Shown here: positions 9,173-18,497 of the stretch, one piece after another
Numbering within the stretch: the first letter of the stretch is position 1
Layout: every line of letters starts with the position of its first letter
Source: Saccharicrinis sp. UBA6048
Lineage (GTDB): Bacteria; Bacteroidota; Bacteroidia; Bacteroidales; Marinilabiliaceae
NCBI GenBank assembly: GCA_002429115.1
Contig: DIYS01000073.1
Coordinates: 23,730 to 87,729, forward strand
Direction of reading: 5' to 3'
DNA: 64,000 nt
Translations under genes and position numbers: made by a program
Notes under the pieces: generated by a model
Database searches by the model: none
Seen by the model: the letters and a program-made list of their open reading frames with translations, nothing else
Told to the model about the DNA's origin: nothing

Positions 9173-9250
9173 CACTGAGCGGAGTCGAAGTGATCATATG
9201 TTGAAGCCAAAGTGACTTAAATTTCATCTCGACTGCGCTCGATGAGCGAG
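9173..9250. repeat. Pair of inverted REP-like repeats
   Basis: CACTGAGCGGAGTCGAAGTG (9173-9192) is mirrored by a related inverted copy, CTCGACTGCGCTCGATGAGCG, at 9228-9248. They are separated by about 35 bases. From memory only, short GC-richer elements of this kind are scattered between genes in many Bacteroidota. They lie between converging genes. Confidence 0.5.
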
Positions 9251-9309
9251 TTTAGTTTTTGGGACACCTCTTTTAGTATCTAAAAATTGAAATTCGTGTA
9301 TTATTTGGC

Positions 9310-9338
9310 AGACTATTTACGCGTGCTGTAAATAGTCT
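9310..9338. terminator. Perfect 11-bp hairpin between converging genes
   Basis: AGACTATTTAC (9310-9320) pairs perfectly with 9328-9338 around a 7-base loop. It lies between the stop of the AI-2E permease and the stop of the TonB receptor. There is no strong U-tract on either side, so terminator function is likely but not certain. Confidence 0.4.
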
Positions 9339-9390
9339 TGATACTTTGTACTTGATACTCTATACTTTTCTGGCTTGTCCAGGTTAGATA

Positions 9391-11604
9391 TTATAACGAA
9401 ATATTTAATCCAAGCAGGTATAACGCTCCCGTTTGATCTGCAAATCCGAATTGACGATCATTCGAATCAAATAAATTACGAGCATTTACAAAAACTGAAC
9501 TGTTCTTATAAACTTTGTAAGACACTTTGGCATTAACGGTGGTGTTAGCCTTAATGTCAGCGACTCCTGAACCTTGTGATGTTAAATAATGGTATTGCGA
9601 ATATGCATAATCATGTATATACGTTTGCTTTGAGTAGTAATTCATGCCGACAAATACATTAAGCTTCTCAATCGGTCTGTAATTGGCCGTCATGCCACCA
9701 TAAAAACCTGGAGTTTGCTCATGAGTTTGATCGACTAACTGATACTGCGGATTCTCAAAAATACCATTGTCAGGTAATATTAACATTGGCGTTTCCTTTA
9801 CCATTAAATCCTCCAAGCTAGTCTTTTGGATCGTACCAAATGCTTTAAGTTGGAATTTTGTTGATGGTGCGTAAAATACAGATGCAGTTAAACCAACTTG
9901 CTCAGCTTTAACCGTTGCATTTTGATATTGAAATGCCAAATGAAGGTAGCCTAATGGATTGTTGACGTCGGTAGGAGAGCCTAGTATTGTAGGTTCAAAT
10001 GTTGAAAAATCTTCAGTTGTTGAATAAAAACCTTCTAAATCAACTTGTAATTTCTGCGATAATTGTCCGCGGTAACCTAACTCAAAAACACTGCTGGTAG
10101 CCAGATTCATGTGGTCATTACCAAGGTATTGAACAAATTGGCCATTCTCAGGTCGTCCTTCTTCCAGGTTCGTGTAGAAATCAACAATAACAGGACCTCT
10201 GTTTGCTTTTGAGTAGGATGCTCTAAGCAAATTGTTTTCATTTGGCTTGTAGGTACCAATTAGTTGATAGGTGAAATAGTGATCATCAGGCTTATTATAA
10301 TGATCCATTCGCAAGGCAGCAATCAAGCGTAGCTTATCAGACGCTTTATAATCACCTCGAACATAATACGCAAAGTTAGATAATATGGCTTCACCATTTA
10401 TGTATCCATTGTTCCTACCATCCGATGGCAGGTAGTTGGAATCGTCATATGCAACGCGTTGGTAACTAACTCCCGGACGAAGGGTTAAATCACCAAGTGA
10501 CCAATCATATTCTAGAATAGCATCAATAGTATTATAGTCGTATTTAGAGGTGTTGCCGCTGCCTACATATATATCCTGTGTTCCAAAATTTCCTGATAAT
10601 TGGAAGTTTAATCCATAAATATTACTTAGCGTATTGAAGTAATATGATTCAGATTCGCGAGAAGTAATAGGGGTGCGCGATCCCTCCATAAATACGGTCT
10701 GTGCGGTTGAGTTCTGGACACCTGCAGAAAGGCTAAAATCGACCTTTTTTGATGCCTTATAAAACATCCATGCATTAACCCCGTATTTATCTTTGGCCAG
10801 TTCAGACTGCTTATATGTTGGATGACCAGAAGGCAATGTGCCGCCTCCACTCATGTAATCAATCAAATTAGTATATGGACCATAGGTTCCATCCACCCAA
10901 TTGTAATAGTCTTCAGTAAAACGATCACGTTTTTCGTAATTGGCACTAATTCTTGTTTTAAGCTTGTTTTCAGAGAATGAATTATTAATGGCAAAATCGG
11001 CAATTTGAGTACCAACATTTCCGGCCATTAAATTACCATCTACAGTAATTGCTTTGTCCTGTGCTCTTTTGGTGATGATGTTAACAACACCATTGACAGC
11101 ATTCGGACCATATAAGGCCGTTGACGCGCCACGGATGATCTCAATTCGTTCCACATCAGTGATACTGACAGGCAAGGTCTCCCAGAAAGTACCACCATTC
11201 ATGTTGTTAAAAACTTTTCGTCCATCCACCATGATAAGCGACATCGAATTCTCGGTAAAGAATGCAAAGTTTCCTGATGGAATATTGTCGTTACCCCTAA
11301 TGTGAATGTCGTAATTACCATTGCTCTCTTCGCGTACGATAAAACCAGGCACCAGACGAAAAGCTTCTTCAATGGTTGTAGCACCTGAGTTGATAATTTC
11401 TTCTTTTGTAATAATTGATGATGAAAGAGGTGCATCAAAACTGTTTTCAGCTTTCTTTGATACCGCCACAATTTCCATATTCATCAAATCTTCAAGTGAC
11501 ATGTTAAAGTAATCAATAGTATCTCCTCCTATTGATTGGGCATTTGTATTAGCGCCACTCATCAACATCACTAATAACATAGCAATCCCAATTCCTCTTT
11601 TCAT
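9391..11604 (-). CDS. TonB-dependent outer-membrane receptor
   Basis: About 737 residues from the preferred ATG at 11604, which puts a clean signal peptide (MKRGIGIAMLLVMLMSGAN) first; an ATG at 11631 would add nine residues. The plug domain follows, with SLEDLMNMEIVAVSKK, then VDGRKVF, VERIEIIRGAS and LYGPNAVNGVVNIITKR near residues 55-195. The rest is a 22-strand-type barrel ending in LYLLGLNISL. Such receptors take up siderophores, cobalamin, glycans or peptides, powered by TonB-ExbBD. No SusD partner and no N-terminal carboxypeptidase-like domain are present, so it is not a classic SusC. The substrate is unknown. It is divergent from a B12-binding radical SAM gene. Confidence 0.93.
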   Translation of the reverse strand: MKRGIGIAMLLVMLMSGANTNAQSIGGDTIDYFNMSLEDLMNMEIVAVSKKAENSFDAPLSSSIITKEEIINSGATTIEEAFRLVPGFIVREESNGNYDIHIRGNDNIPSGNFAFFTENSMSLIMVDGRKVFNNMNGGTFWETLPVSITDVERIEIIRGASTALYGPNAVNGVVNIITKRAQDKAITVDGNLMAGNVGTQIADFAINNSFSENKLKTRISANYEKRDRFTEDYYNWVDGTYGPYTNLIDYMSGGGTLPSGHPTYKQSELAKDKYGVNAWMFYKASKKVDFSLSAGVQNSTAQTVFMEGSRTPITSRESESYYFNTLSNIYGLNFQLSGNFGTQDIYVGSGNTSKYDYNTIDAILEYDWSLGDLTLRPGVSYQRVAYDDSNYLPSDGRNNGYINGEAILSNFAYYVRGDYKASDKLRLIAALRMDHYNKPDDHYFTYQLIGTYKPNENNLLRASYSKANRGPVIVDFYTNLEEGRPENGQFVQYLGNDHMNLATSSVFELGYRGQLSQKLQVDLEGFYSTTEDFSTFEPTILGSPTDVNNPLGYLHLAFQYQNATVKAEQVGLTASVFYAPSTKFQLKAFGTIQKTSLEDLMVKETPMLILPDNGIFENPQYQLVDQTHEQTPGFYGGMTANYRPIEKLNVFVGMNYYSKQTYIHDYAYSQYHYLTSQGSGVADIKANTTVNAKVSYKVYKNSSVFVNARNLFDSNDRQFGFADQTGALYLLGLNISL

Positions 11605-11695
11605 AAAGATGTATTTAAGTTTATAACGCATAGCATTGCAACTGACAGATGTGTGTCAATTGTAACTTATGCTTTTTGTATAGTTGATTATTGAC

Positions 11696-11789
11696 GGAGA
11701 TTTCCCCAATCTCCATGTTTGATATGCAGTTTATTTCCCCTATCCATGTGCGGACAACAACCTATGGTCTGAAGTCCGGCTAATTCCCC
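11696..11789 (-). promoter_or_regulatory. Structured leader candidate upstream of the TonB receptor
   Basis: In the 419-base gap between the receptor and the radical SAM gene, two hairpins stand out. GGAGATT/AATCTCC pair at 11696-11714, with a TCCCC loop. CGGAC/GTCCG pair at 11751-11778. The block TTCCCC recurs at 11702-11707, 11735-11740 and 11784-11789 (GGGGAA on the minus strand), suggesting a repeated protein site or loop pairing. I could not match it to a known riboswitch. A 7-bp inverted repeat (TTAAGTA/TACTTAA) also lies at 11837-11859. Confidence 0.3.
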
Positions 11790-12023
11790 ATTTTATTTGT
11801 TCGACATTCCCTATAACAAGTCTTCAAATTTTAAGCTTAAGTACGGGCTCGTTACTTAAAAGTTACAGCAATTGAGCGTTAAATAATATTCATTGTCTTT
11901 TTCGGTAAGTATCTATGGAATAGTAGAATAAATAGGTGAAAAAGTCAGATGTTAATCTTACTCGTTTTACAAATCAAAGTGATTAAGGAATAATTAATTA
12001 TTTTTGGCAGATAAACATTTTGC

Positions 12024-14207
12024 ATGTCCACAACTCTACTTATAACGCCACCATTTACTCAATTAAATACGCCTTATCCTGCCACTGCTTATCTAAAAGG
12101 GTACCTTAATTCCATTGGAAGAAAAGCGTTCCAGGTTGATTTAGGAATCGAAGTGATTAATGAACTTTTTAGCTCTGAAGGGTTAAGGAAGTTATTTAAC
12201 AACTTTGAAGTAAAAGGCGATCTGTCGGAAAATGCATCACGCATTTATAATTTGAAGGATGGGTACGTCGGATGTATTGACTATATCATTGGTTTTCTCA
12301 GACAACCAAATACAATTGACGCGCAAAATATTTGTTACGGGGATATTCTTCCCGAAGCATCCAGATTCAATGATCTAAGCGATGATGATGCGGCCTTTGG
12401 GTCAATGGGGGTTATCGATAAGGCAAAACACTATTGCACCTTAATGCTGGAAGATTTGTCAGACTATATCGTTGAAGCAGTCGATCCAAATTTTGGTTTT
12501 AGCCGATATGCCGAACGATTGGCCAGATGTGCCTCCCGTTTTGATGAAATGTATGACCACCTTAGTACATCATTATCTTTTATTGAGAAGCTATTGATCG
12601 AACAGCTTCAGTTATGGATGGATAAAGTTTCTCCGCAGTTGGTGGCTATTTCTGTTCCTTTTCCGGGCAACATGCTGAGTGCCTTACGTATTGGTCAGTG
12701 GGTTAAAAACAACGATCCTGATGTTAAAGTAAGTATTGGAGGTGGATTTGTTAATACGGAATTACGGTCATTAAATGATAGTCGGGTATTTGAATTTTGC
12801 GATTTTATTACACTGGATGATGGTGAGATGCCGATTGCCTGTTTGCTGGAGTACTTGGAGGATAAAAGGGATGTAAAGCAATTAAAGCGGACGTTTATTG
12901 AGCATGAGGGAATCGTTGAATGGCTGGATGGAGCTGAAGAAAGTGATGTTCATCAAAAAGATACAGGAATACCTGATTACAGTGACATTAACTGGCATAA
13001 GTATATTTCTGTGGTGGAAGTGGCAAACCCTATGTTTAGGCTATGGAGCGATGGGGCCTGGTTGAAACTGACACTGGCGCATGGATGTTATTGGGGCAAA
13101 TGTTCTTTTTGTGATGGATCATTGGATTATATAAAGCGCTATGAATCCTCCCCTGTTAAACTTACGGTAGATCGTATTGAAGCCATTATACAACAAACTC
13201 AAAAGCATGGTTTTCATTTTGTAGATGAAGCGGCATCACCGGCAATATTAAAAGAATTGGCATTGGAGATTATTCGACGCCGCTTGAATATTGTTTGGTG
13301 GACAAATATTCGTTTTGAAAAGAGTTTTAGTACTGATCTTTGCCTGCTGTTAAAACAAAGTGGTTGTGTTGCTGTTGCAGGCGGACTGGAGGTTGCTTCG
13401 CCACGTATTTTGAAATTGATAAATAAAGGGGTAACGCTTGAACAGGTTGCAAATGTTGCCAGCAACCTGACCAATGCAGGAATCATGGTGCATGCTTACC
13501 TGATGTATGGCTTTCCAGGGCAAACGGCACAAGAAACCATTGATTCACTGGAAGTGGTTCGTCAGTTGTTTGAGATGGGTGTTGTAAGTTCTGCTTTTTG
13601 GCATCAGTTCGCTTTAACGGCTCATAGTCCTGTTGGCCTAAAACCCGATACATTTAATGTGCAGGTTACCGGAGGAGTGGATGGTGAATTTGCAAATAAC
13701 GACCTGCAATTTGTGGATATCAAAGGAGTGGATCACGGCAGGTATGGAGAAGGATTAAAGAAAGCATTGTATAACTACATGCATGGAGTATGTTTCGATT
13801 TTAGTTTGTCAGAATGGTTTGATTTTAAAGTTCCCGCAACCACGCTTCCTGCCAATTATATCGATTCACTAATTCATCAACAATCCATTATAAAAGATTC
13901 AGATCGTATCATCTGGTTAGGAAAGCGCCCTGTTGTTAAGTTGTACATTAAGAAAAAGGGTAAGCGATCCATCCAAATGGCAGAAATAGTGCTAAACAGC
14001 AATAAAGTTCAGGCGCAGGTAAATGTGAAGAAAGCATTGGCCGATTGGTTAAATGATATTCTTCCACAGCTTACTGTAACTGAGTCTAGTTATAGCTTTG
14101 AGCGCTTCAGAATGAGCTTTGAAGAAGCTCAAATAGGTGATTTTGATAAGTTTATTGCCAGCTATACATTTATGCAAATCAAAAGTGCCGGGTTACTAAT
14201 AATTTAA
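12024..14207 (+). CDS. B12-binding-domain radical SAM protein
   Basis: This 727-residue protein has an N-terminal region typical of cobalamin-binding radical SAM enzymes. It opens with LLITPPFTQLNTPYPATAYL, and a Rossmann-like stretch (VSIGGGFVNTEL) lies near residues 236-247. The radical SAM core begins at HGCYWGKCSFCDGS, with cysteines at 355, 360 and 363 expected to hold the [4Fe-4S] cluster. The spacing is CX4CX2C rather than the usual CX3CX2C, a variant also found in some RiPP-maturation and related B12 radical SAM proteins. The core continues with GGLEVASPRILKLINKG and a SAM-binding region. About 150 C-terminal residues are unassigned. No RiPP precursor or partner enzyme is next to it, so the reaction is unknown. 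Methyl transfer would be typical of the class. Confidence 0.83.
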   Translation: MSTTLLITPPFTQLNTPYPATAYLKGYLNSIGRKAFQVDLGIEVINELFSSEGLRKLFNNFEVKGDLSENASRIYNLKDGYVGCIDYIIGFLRQPNTIDAQNICYGDILPEASRFNDLSDDDAAFGSMGVIDKAKHYCTLMLEDLSDYIVEAVDPNFGFSRYAERLARCASRFDEMYDHLSTSLSFIEKLLIEQLQLWMDKVSPQLVAISVPFPGNMLSALRIGQWVKNNDPDVKVSIGGGFVNTELRSLNDSRVFEFCDFITLDDGEMPIACLLEYLEDKRDVKQLKRTFIEHEGIVEWLDGAEESDVHQKDTGIPDYSDINWHKYISVVEVANPMFRLWSDGAWLKLTLAHGCYWGKCSFCDGSLDYIKRYESSPVKLTVDRIEAIIQQTQKHGFHFVDEAASPAILKELALEIIRRRLNIVWWTNIRFEKSFSTDLCLLLKQSGCVAVAGGLEVASPRILKLINKGVTLEQVANVASNLTNAGIMVHAYLMYGFPGQTAQETIDSLEVVRQLFEMGVVSSAFWHQFALTAHSPVGLKPDTFNVQVTGGVDGEFANNDLQFVDIKGVDHGRYGEGLKKALYNYMHGVCFDFSLSEWFDFKVPATTLPANYIDSLIHQQSIIKDSDRIIWLGKRPVVKLYIKKKGKRSIQMAEIVLNSNKVQAQVNVKKALADWLNDILPQLTVTESSYSFERFRMSFEEAQIGDFDKFIASYTFMQIKSAGLLII

Positions 14208-14225
14208 ACCTCTATTTGCGAATGC

Positions 14226-14972
14226 TTATTGCAGCTTAAATTCGATCTGTCCTCTGAAAGCCACTTTTTCTTGTTTTTCATTGTAGCCTTCAAATGAGTG
14301 ATTAAGTTGATCCGCCTGATGCTTAATGCAAATTGTTTCGCCGATCATCGTCTCTTTTTGATAGTTAATTGAAAATCTTGATGGATAATGTTTCTGATGA
14401 AAACCAATTGTGAAATGATCCATCATCCAATCCACATAACGTGTTGAGGTGACATGTTTGTTTAAGTCTATGTCAAAATAAGTAGGAGTTACAGAAATGG
14501 ACTTTTCGGCTGTTATCGAACCCAGTTTGTCAGGAGAATATTCAAGGGCATTATAATCCTTTAAGGCCGAGAAAACAGCCATCTTATCTTTATTGAAATT
14601 ACCAGGGCGCTTATTCTCAATATTGATGGCTAGCCATGCCGAACTGGCTTTGGCTACAATGCTACCTTTCTCGTCTCTGACAATAAAATCACGAATGTAG
14701 AATATACGTTCGATGTTTTTAGGCCAGGTTTCAACTTCAACTTTTTCGTTCCACATCACCGGACGATATATTTCAATTGTTAATCGGTTCAGTACCCAGA
14801 ATAGATTTTCCTCTTTAAGGTCATCAAAACCAAAGCCCAATGATTCAGCTGAATTAATGGCTGATTGAATCAGGTAATTGGTTAATGCACTTAATTTAAG
14901 ACGTGAGTACATATCCGTGTCTGCCGATGTGGCTGTGAAAGAATTCTTAAGGCGAAGTTTTGAAGTATCCAT
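14226..14972 (-). CDS. Acyl-ACP thioesterase (hotdog fold)
   Basis: This 248-residue protein resembles bacterial acyl-ACP thioesterases of the FatA/FatB type, which release free fatty acids from acyl-ACP in the cytoplasm. Two hotdog units can be traced. The first has SADTDMYSRLKLSALTNYLIQSAINSAE, then LFWVLNRLTIEIYRPVMW. The second has DIDLNKHVTSTRYVDWMMD near residues 168-186, where the N-K-H-V element is the usual catalytic Asn/His region. Length agrees with the bacterial members. It converges on the radical SAM gene with an 18-base gap, so it is not part of that transcript. It has its own promoter, since the upstream gap is over 200 bases. Confidence 0.85.
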   Translation of the reverse strand: MDTSKLRLKNSFTATSADTDMYSRLKLSALTNYLIQSAINSAESLGFGFDDLKEENLFWVLNRLTIEIYRPVMWNEKVEVETWPKNIERIFYIRDFIVRDEKGSIVAKASSAWLAINIENKRPGNFNKDKMAVFSALKDYNALEYSPDKLGSITAEKSISVTPTYFDIDLNKHVTSTRYVDWMMDHFTIGFHQKHYPSRFSINYQKETMIGETICIKHQADQLNHSFEGYNEKQEKVAFRGQIEFKLQ

Positions 14973-15190
14973 GTGTAATCAGTTAAGGTTGCTGCATACA
15001 AATATAGTGATATTGTATTTTCGCAAACCTTTTCGAAAGGGTAGAATTGATTAAGGTAATAGCAAGTGCATTGGGTTAATGTCAACATATTCAGTTGTAT
15101 GTGGCGTGTTGTATCGCTTCATCGAAAGTAAGAAAATCGATTTATCATATTGCTTTTTGTAAATTTACAACAAACTAAATTTCAATGATT

Positions 15191-16861
15191 ATGAAGCATT
15201 CATATCCATTCTTCATCTTATTAGCACTGATTGTCTCTTCATGTGTTATTAACAGCAAGGAATCACCAAAAGATAAAGCTGACCTTCCTTTTATGTGGGA
15301 AAATGCCAACGTTTATTTCTTATTGACTGATCGATTTAATAATGGCGACCCATCAAATGATATTAATTATAACAGAACTAAGGAAACAGCTGTTTTGAGG
15401 GGATTTGAAGGTGGTGATATTAAGGGGATAACTAATAAGATCAAAGAAGGATATTTTACCGATTTGGGTATTAATGCCATTTGGTTTAGTCCGGTTGTTG
15501 AACAAATACATGGTTCGGTTGACGAGGGAACAGGCGAGACCTATGGATTTCATGGATATTGGACGAAAGATTGGACAGCTTTAGAACCAAATTTTGGAAC
15601 TGAAGCAGAATTATCTGAGTTGGTAGAAACGGCACACGCGCATGGCATTCGAGTTGTTATGGATGTGGTGATAAACCATACCGGGCCGGTGACCGATCAG
15701 GATCCTGTTTGGGATGATGGCTGGGTGCGCACAGAACCGCAGTGCCGATATGAAGACTACGAATCAACAGTGACATGTACACTTGTTGCTAACCTCCCGG
15801 ATATCAGAACAGATACAGATGAGGAGGTTGAACTGCCTAAAGCTTTAATGGAAAAATGGGCCGATGAAGGTCGACTGGAAGAAGAAATGGATGAGCTTGA
15901 AGCATTTTTTAGCGAAACGGGATATCCTCGTACACCACGCTATTACATCATTAAATGGTTGACTGATTTTATTCGTCAATACGGAATAGATGCTTTTCGT
16001 TTGGATACTGTGAAGCATGTTGAAGAAGATGTGTGGTCTGACCTTTGGGCGGAAGCTGTGAAAGCTTTCGAAGATTGGAAAGCAATGAATCCTGACTTAG
16101 TGTTAGATGATAATGAGTTCTTCATGGTAGGAGAGGTTTATAATTATGGTGCTTCCGGTGGGCGAATGTTTGATTTTGGTGATCGCCAGGTGGATTACTT
16201 TGCCCATGGTATGAAAAGTCTGATCAACTTTGATTTTAAATACGATGCAAATAAAACCTATGAAGAAATCTTTTCAAAATACAGTGAGGCTTTGCAGGGA
16301 CCTTTAAAAGGCAAGAGTATTATGAATTATGTGTCATCTCATGACGATGGAGCTCCTTTTGATAAGCAGCGCGCCAGAACGATGGAGGCTGGTACAAAGT
16401 TACTGTTATGTCCTGGTTCGTCTCAGGTGTACTATGGCGATGAAACAGGTAGAAGTCTCATTATTGAAGGAACGCAGGGCGATGCCACATTACGATCGTT
16501 TATGAACTGGGATGAACTGGAAGCTAATAAGACGGTTAATGGTGTAAAGGCGCAAACCATCTTAAAGCACTGGCAAAAGTTAGGCCGCTTCCGTATGGAA
16601 CATCCGGCTGTCGGAGCTGGTATTCATCAGCAATTATCGGAATCGCCTTATTACTTTAAGCGTAAACTAATTTTAGATAATTACTCAGATCAAGTAATTG
16701 TAGGCTTAGACCTTAAATCCGGAGAAAAAGAAGTAGATGTATCCGGTGTATTTAAAGATGGTGATCTGGTGAAAGATTATTACTCAGGTACTGAGGCGAG
16801 TGTAAGGAAAGGCATGGTGAAGATTGATACAGAATTTGATATTCTTTTGTTAGGAAAGTAA
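15191..16861 (+). CDS. GH13 alpha-amylase-family lipoprotein
   Basis: About 556 residues from the second ATG (15191), which starts the SPII signal MKHSYPFFILLALIVSSC; an ATG two codons earlier also exists. The (beta/alpha)8 barrel begins at NVYFLLTDRFNNGD. GH13 regions are all present: DVVINH near 157-162, DAFRLDTVKH with the nucleophile D272, VGEV with the acid/base E315, and SSHDD with the transition-state Asp at 385. An inserted B-domain of about 60 residues contains acidic, E-rich sequence. The protein is expected at the cell surface or periplasm, cutting alpha-glucans (starch, glycogen or maltodextrin). It is not in a sus-like locus. Exact specificity is unknown. Confidence 0.93.
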   Translation: MKHSYPFFILLALIVSSCVINSKESPKDKADLPFMWENANVYFLLTDRFNNGDPSNDINYNRTKETAVLRGFEGGDIKGITNKIKEGYFTDLGINAIWFSPVVEQIHGSVDEGTGETYGFHGYWTKDWTALEPNFGTEAELSELVETAHAHGIRVVMDVVINHTGPVTDQDPVWDDGWVRTEPQCRYEDYESTVTCTLVANLPDIRTDTDEEVELPKALMEKWADEGRLEEEMDELEAFFSETGYPRTPRYYIIKWLTDFIRQYGIDAFRLDTVKHVEEDVWSDLWAEAVKAFEDWKAMNPDLVLDDNEFFMVGEVYNYGASGGRMFDFGDRQVDYFAHGMKSLINFDFKYDANKTYEEIFSKYSEALQGPLKGKSIMNYVSSHDDGAPFDKQRARTMEAGTKLLLCPGSSQVYYGDETGRSLIIEGTQGDATLRSFMNWDELEANKTVNGVKAQTILKHWQKLGRFRMEHPAVGAGIHQQLSESPYYFKRKLILDNYSDQVIVGLDLKSGEKEVDVSGVFKDGDLVKDYYSGTEASVRKGMVKIDTEFDILLLGK

Positions 16862-16865
16862 TTCA

Positions 16866-16910
16866 TACAACAGAAAAGATCCGGTCAAAGGCCGGATCTT
16901 TTCTGTTGTA
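16866..16910. terminator. Strong terminator hairpin after the GH13 gene
   Basis: A perfect 19-bp stem (16866-16884 with 16892-16910) around a 7-base loop lies five bases past the GH13 stop and is followed by TTTTAAATTC. It separates two converging genes and could serve both. Confidence 0.8.
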
Positions 16911-16948
16911 TTTTAAATTCAAACAGTTGTTTGAGAAATATAAGCTAG

Positions 16949-17476
16949 TTATTCTTCATCTTCTTTTTTGTCTTCCAAAACACTGATTTCACCATTGTAG
17001 CTGATTTGACTTCGATTATTACTAATGATGCTAACAGATGTACCACCGTTATAACCAATGTCCATTCTTATAACAAACGTATCATTTTGACCTTTTGCTT
17101 CAAATGAATAAGAAACTCGCATTTTCTTTTCGTTGAGCTCAATCTTTTCATCTAAGATCTCTGTTTTATCATATTTGATGCCTCCATCGCCACCGTAAGG
17201 AATTGAGTACCCTCTTCCAAAAAACGGCATATCACCTTCGGTTTTTGCGCCCATGATTTTTATAAAACCATAATTGGTAGTCAAATCAATTGACCGTCCA
17301 CCTGTAGGAAACGCGCGATTAGGTACAAAAATGAATTGCTTGCTGTCAACCATTTTTTTGGTTTCAGCAAACTGTTCCATTCGTTTTTCTTTTTTGCTTT
17401 TTTTCTTTTGTCCATAAGTAGTTTGAACAGAAACGACAAGTAACAATGATACTAACAGATTAAAAATTGCCTTCAT
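16949..17476 (-). CDS. DUF4251 domain-containing secreted protein
   Basis: This 175-residue protein has a signal peptide (MKAIFNLLVSLLLVVSVQTTYG), followed by a very basic stretch (KKKSKKEKRMEQF). The segment QFIFVPNRAFPTGGRSIDLTTNYGFIKIMG and the centre GRGYSIPYGGDGGIKYD match the DUF4251 family, which is common in Bacteroidota and has no known function. The C-terminus is acidic (EDKKEDEE). It is predicted to be periplasmic or loosely envelope-bound. It stands alone, in converging orientation with the GH13 gene. Confidence 0.85.
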   Translation of the reverse strand: MKAIFNLLVSLLLVVSVQTTYGQKKKSKKEKRMEQFAETKKMVDSKQFIFVPNRAFPTGGRSIDLTTNYGFIKIMGAKTEGDMPFFGRGYSIPYGGDGGIKYDKTEILDEKIELNEKKMRVSYSFEAKGQNDTFVIRMDIGYNGGTSVSIISNNRSQISYNGEISVLEDKKEDEE

Positions 17477-17618
17477 AACACTTAATTTTAGGTTTGACTA
17501 ATTTGTGTATTAACAAACTTAATCAATAATTTTAAAAGATAATCATTCCTTTTTTCATCTTGGTTCTTTAACTTGAAGCAAAATTTTCAGAATGTTAATA
17601 AAAGATTAATCAAATTGC

Positions 17619-17816
17619 ATGCCAGATATAATCAAGCATAAGAATCAAAAACGGTGTTTTGTATGTGATGAAAGCGTCAGAGATGATGAGTTTGAGTTCC
17701 ATAAGAAGGCGCATATGCCAGTATGTTTAAAATGTATTGGTACTGACAATGAATTAAAAAAGACAAAAGAATTGCTGGATGAATTGGCTGATGGTTTTGT
17801 GTGTGGGTGTATCTAA
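17619..17816 (+). CDS. Small cysteine-rich (zinc-ribbon-like) protein
   Basis: This 65-residue protein begins with ATG at 17619. It has four cysteines in two CxxC knuckles (CFVCDES at 13-16 and CLKCIGT at 36-39) with His residues between them (FHKKAHMP). This pattern is usual for a structural zinc site of the treble-clef or ribbon type. A charged helix (ELKKTKELLDELADG) and a CGC close the protein. There is no signal peptide, so it is expected to be cytoplasmic. It lies 61 bases before an outer-membrane barrel gene and may share its transcript. I do not recognise the family. Confidence 0.6.
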   Translation: MPDIIKHKNQKRCFVCDESVRDDEFEFHKKAHMPVCLKCIGTDNELKKTKELLDELADGFVCGCI

Positions 17817-17877
17817 TTCATCAAATGAATGTATTGAACTTTAAATAATTGATCTAATCCAAAATAAATTTAATCAA

Positions 17878-18453
17878 ATGAAAACAGTAAGACTTTTAAC
17901 CATAGCATGCATGCTATTGATGACCTTTTCTACTGTTGCACAAGAAATAGAAGTTGCACAGGAAAATGAAGAGGTAGGTACAAAAACAGAGAAGACAACA
18001 TCTTTTAAGGATAAATTATTTACAGGAGGAAGCATAGGACTATCTTTTGGAGACTACACAAATTTGATAATCAGTCCTGTAATTGGAGCGCGCTTGAACG
18101 ATAAGGTTTATGCGGGTTTAGGGCTAGAGTACCAATATACCAAGGATAAAAGATATTCGCCTGAGTTGACCTATAATCAGTTTGGAGGAAGGTTATTTGG
18201 CCAATATAGCTTTGTACCGTCTTTATTTGCCCATGTTGAATTTGCCGGTTACAGTATGGAGCGGTATACTACCTCTTTAAGTAAAACACGTGATTTTGTT
18301 CCGTTTATTTACTTTGGTGGTGGATATAGAAAGATGATTTCAGCAAGAACTTTTGTTTCGGCCCAGGTATTATTTGATGTATTGCAACACAAATATTCGC
18401 CTTACAGTGCTTGGGAACCTATTTTTAGTATTGGTTTTGGCGTAGGTATTTAA
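17878..18453 (+). CDS. Outer-membrane beta-barrel protein
   Basis: This 191-residue protein has a signal peptide (MKTVRLLTIACMLLMTFSTVAQ), an acidic linker (EIEVAQENEEVGTKTEK), and then a small barrel. Alternating strands can be read, such as GSIGLSFGDYTNLIISPVIGARL, KVYAGLGLEYQYTKD, RLFGQYSFVPSLFAHVEFAGY, and the end strand SIGFGVGI. Size fits an 8-stranded barrel. Such proteins are common in Bacteroidota, and their roles are mostly unknown. No enzymatic residues are visible. Confidence 0.75.
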   Translation: MKTVRLLTIACMLLMTFSTVAQEIEVAQENEEVGTKTEKTTSFKDKLFTGGSIGLSFGDYTNLIISPVIGARLNDKVYAGLGLEYQYTKDKRYSPELTYNQFGGRLFGQYSFVPSLFAHVEFAGYSMERYTTSLSKTRDFVPFIYFGGGYRKMISARTFVSAQVLFDVLQHKYSPYSAWEPIFSIGFGVGI

Positions 18454-18497
18454 TTATTAACCATCCAATGAGATTTGAACTGTATTCACATTAATCC

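Noticed and set aside
11640..11800. Cobalamin riboswitch in front of the TonB receptor
   Set aside because: I did not find the conserved B12 box or the core GGGAA...GGTG pattern in the right order.
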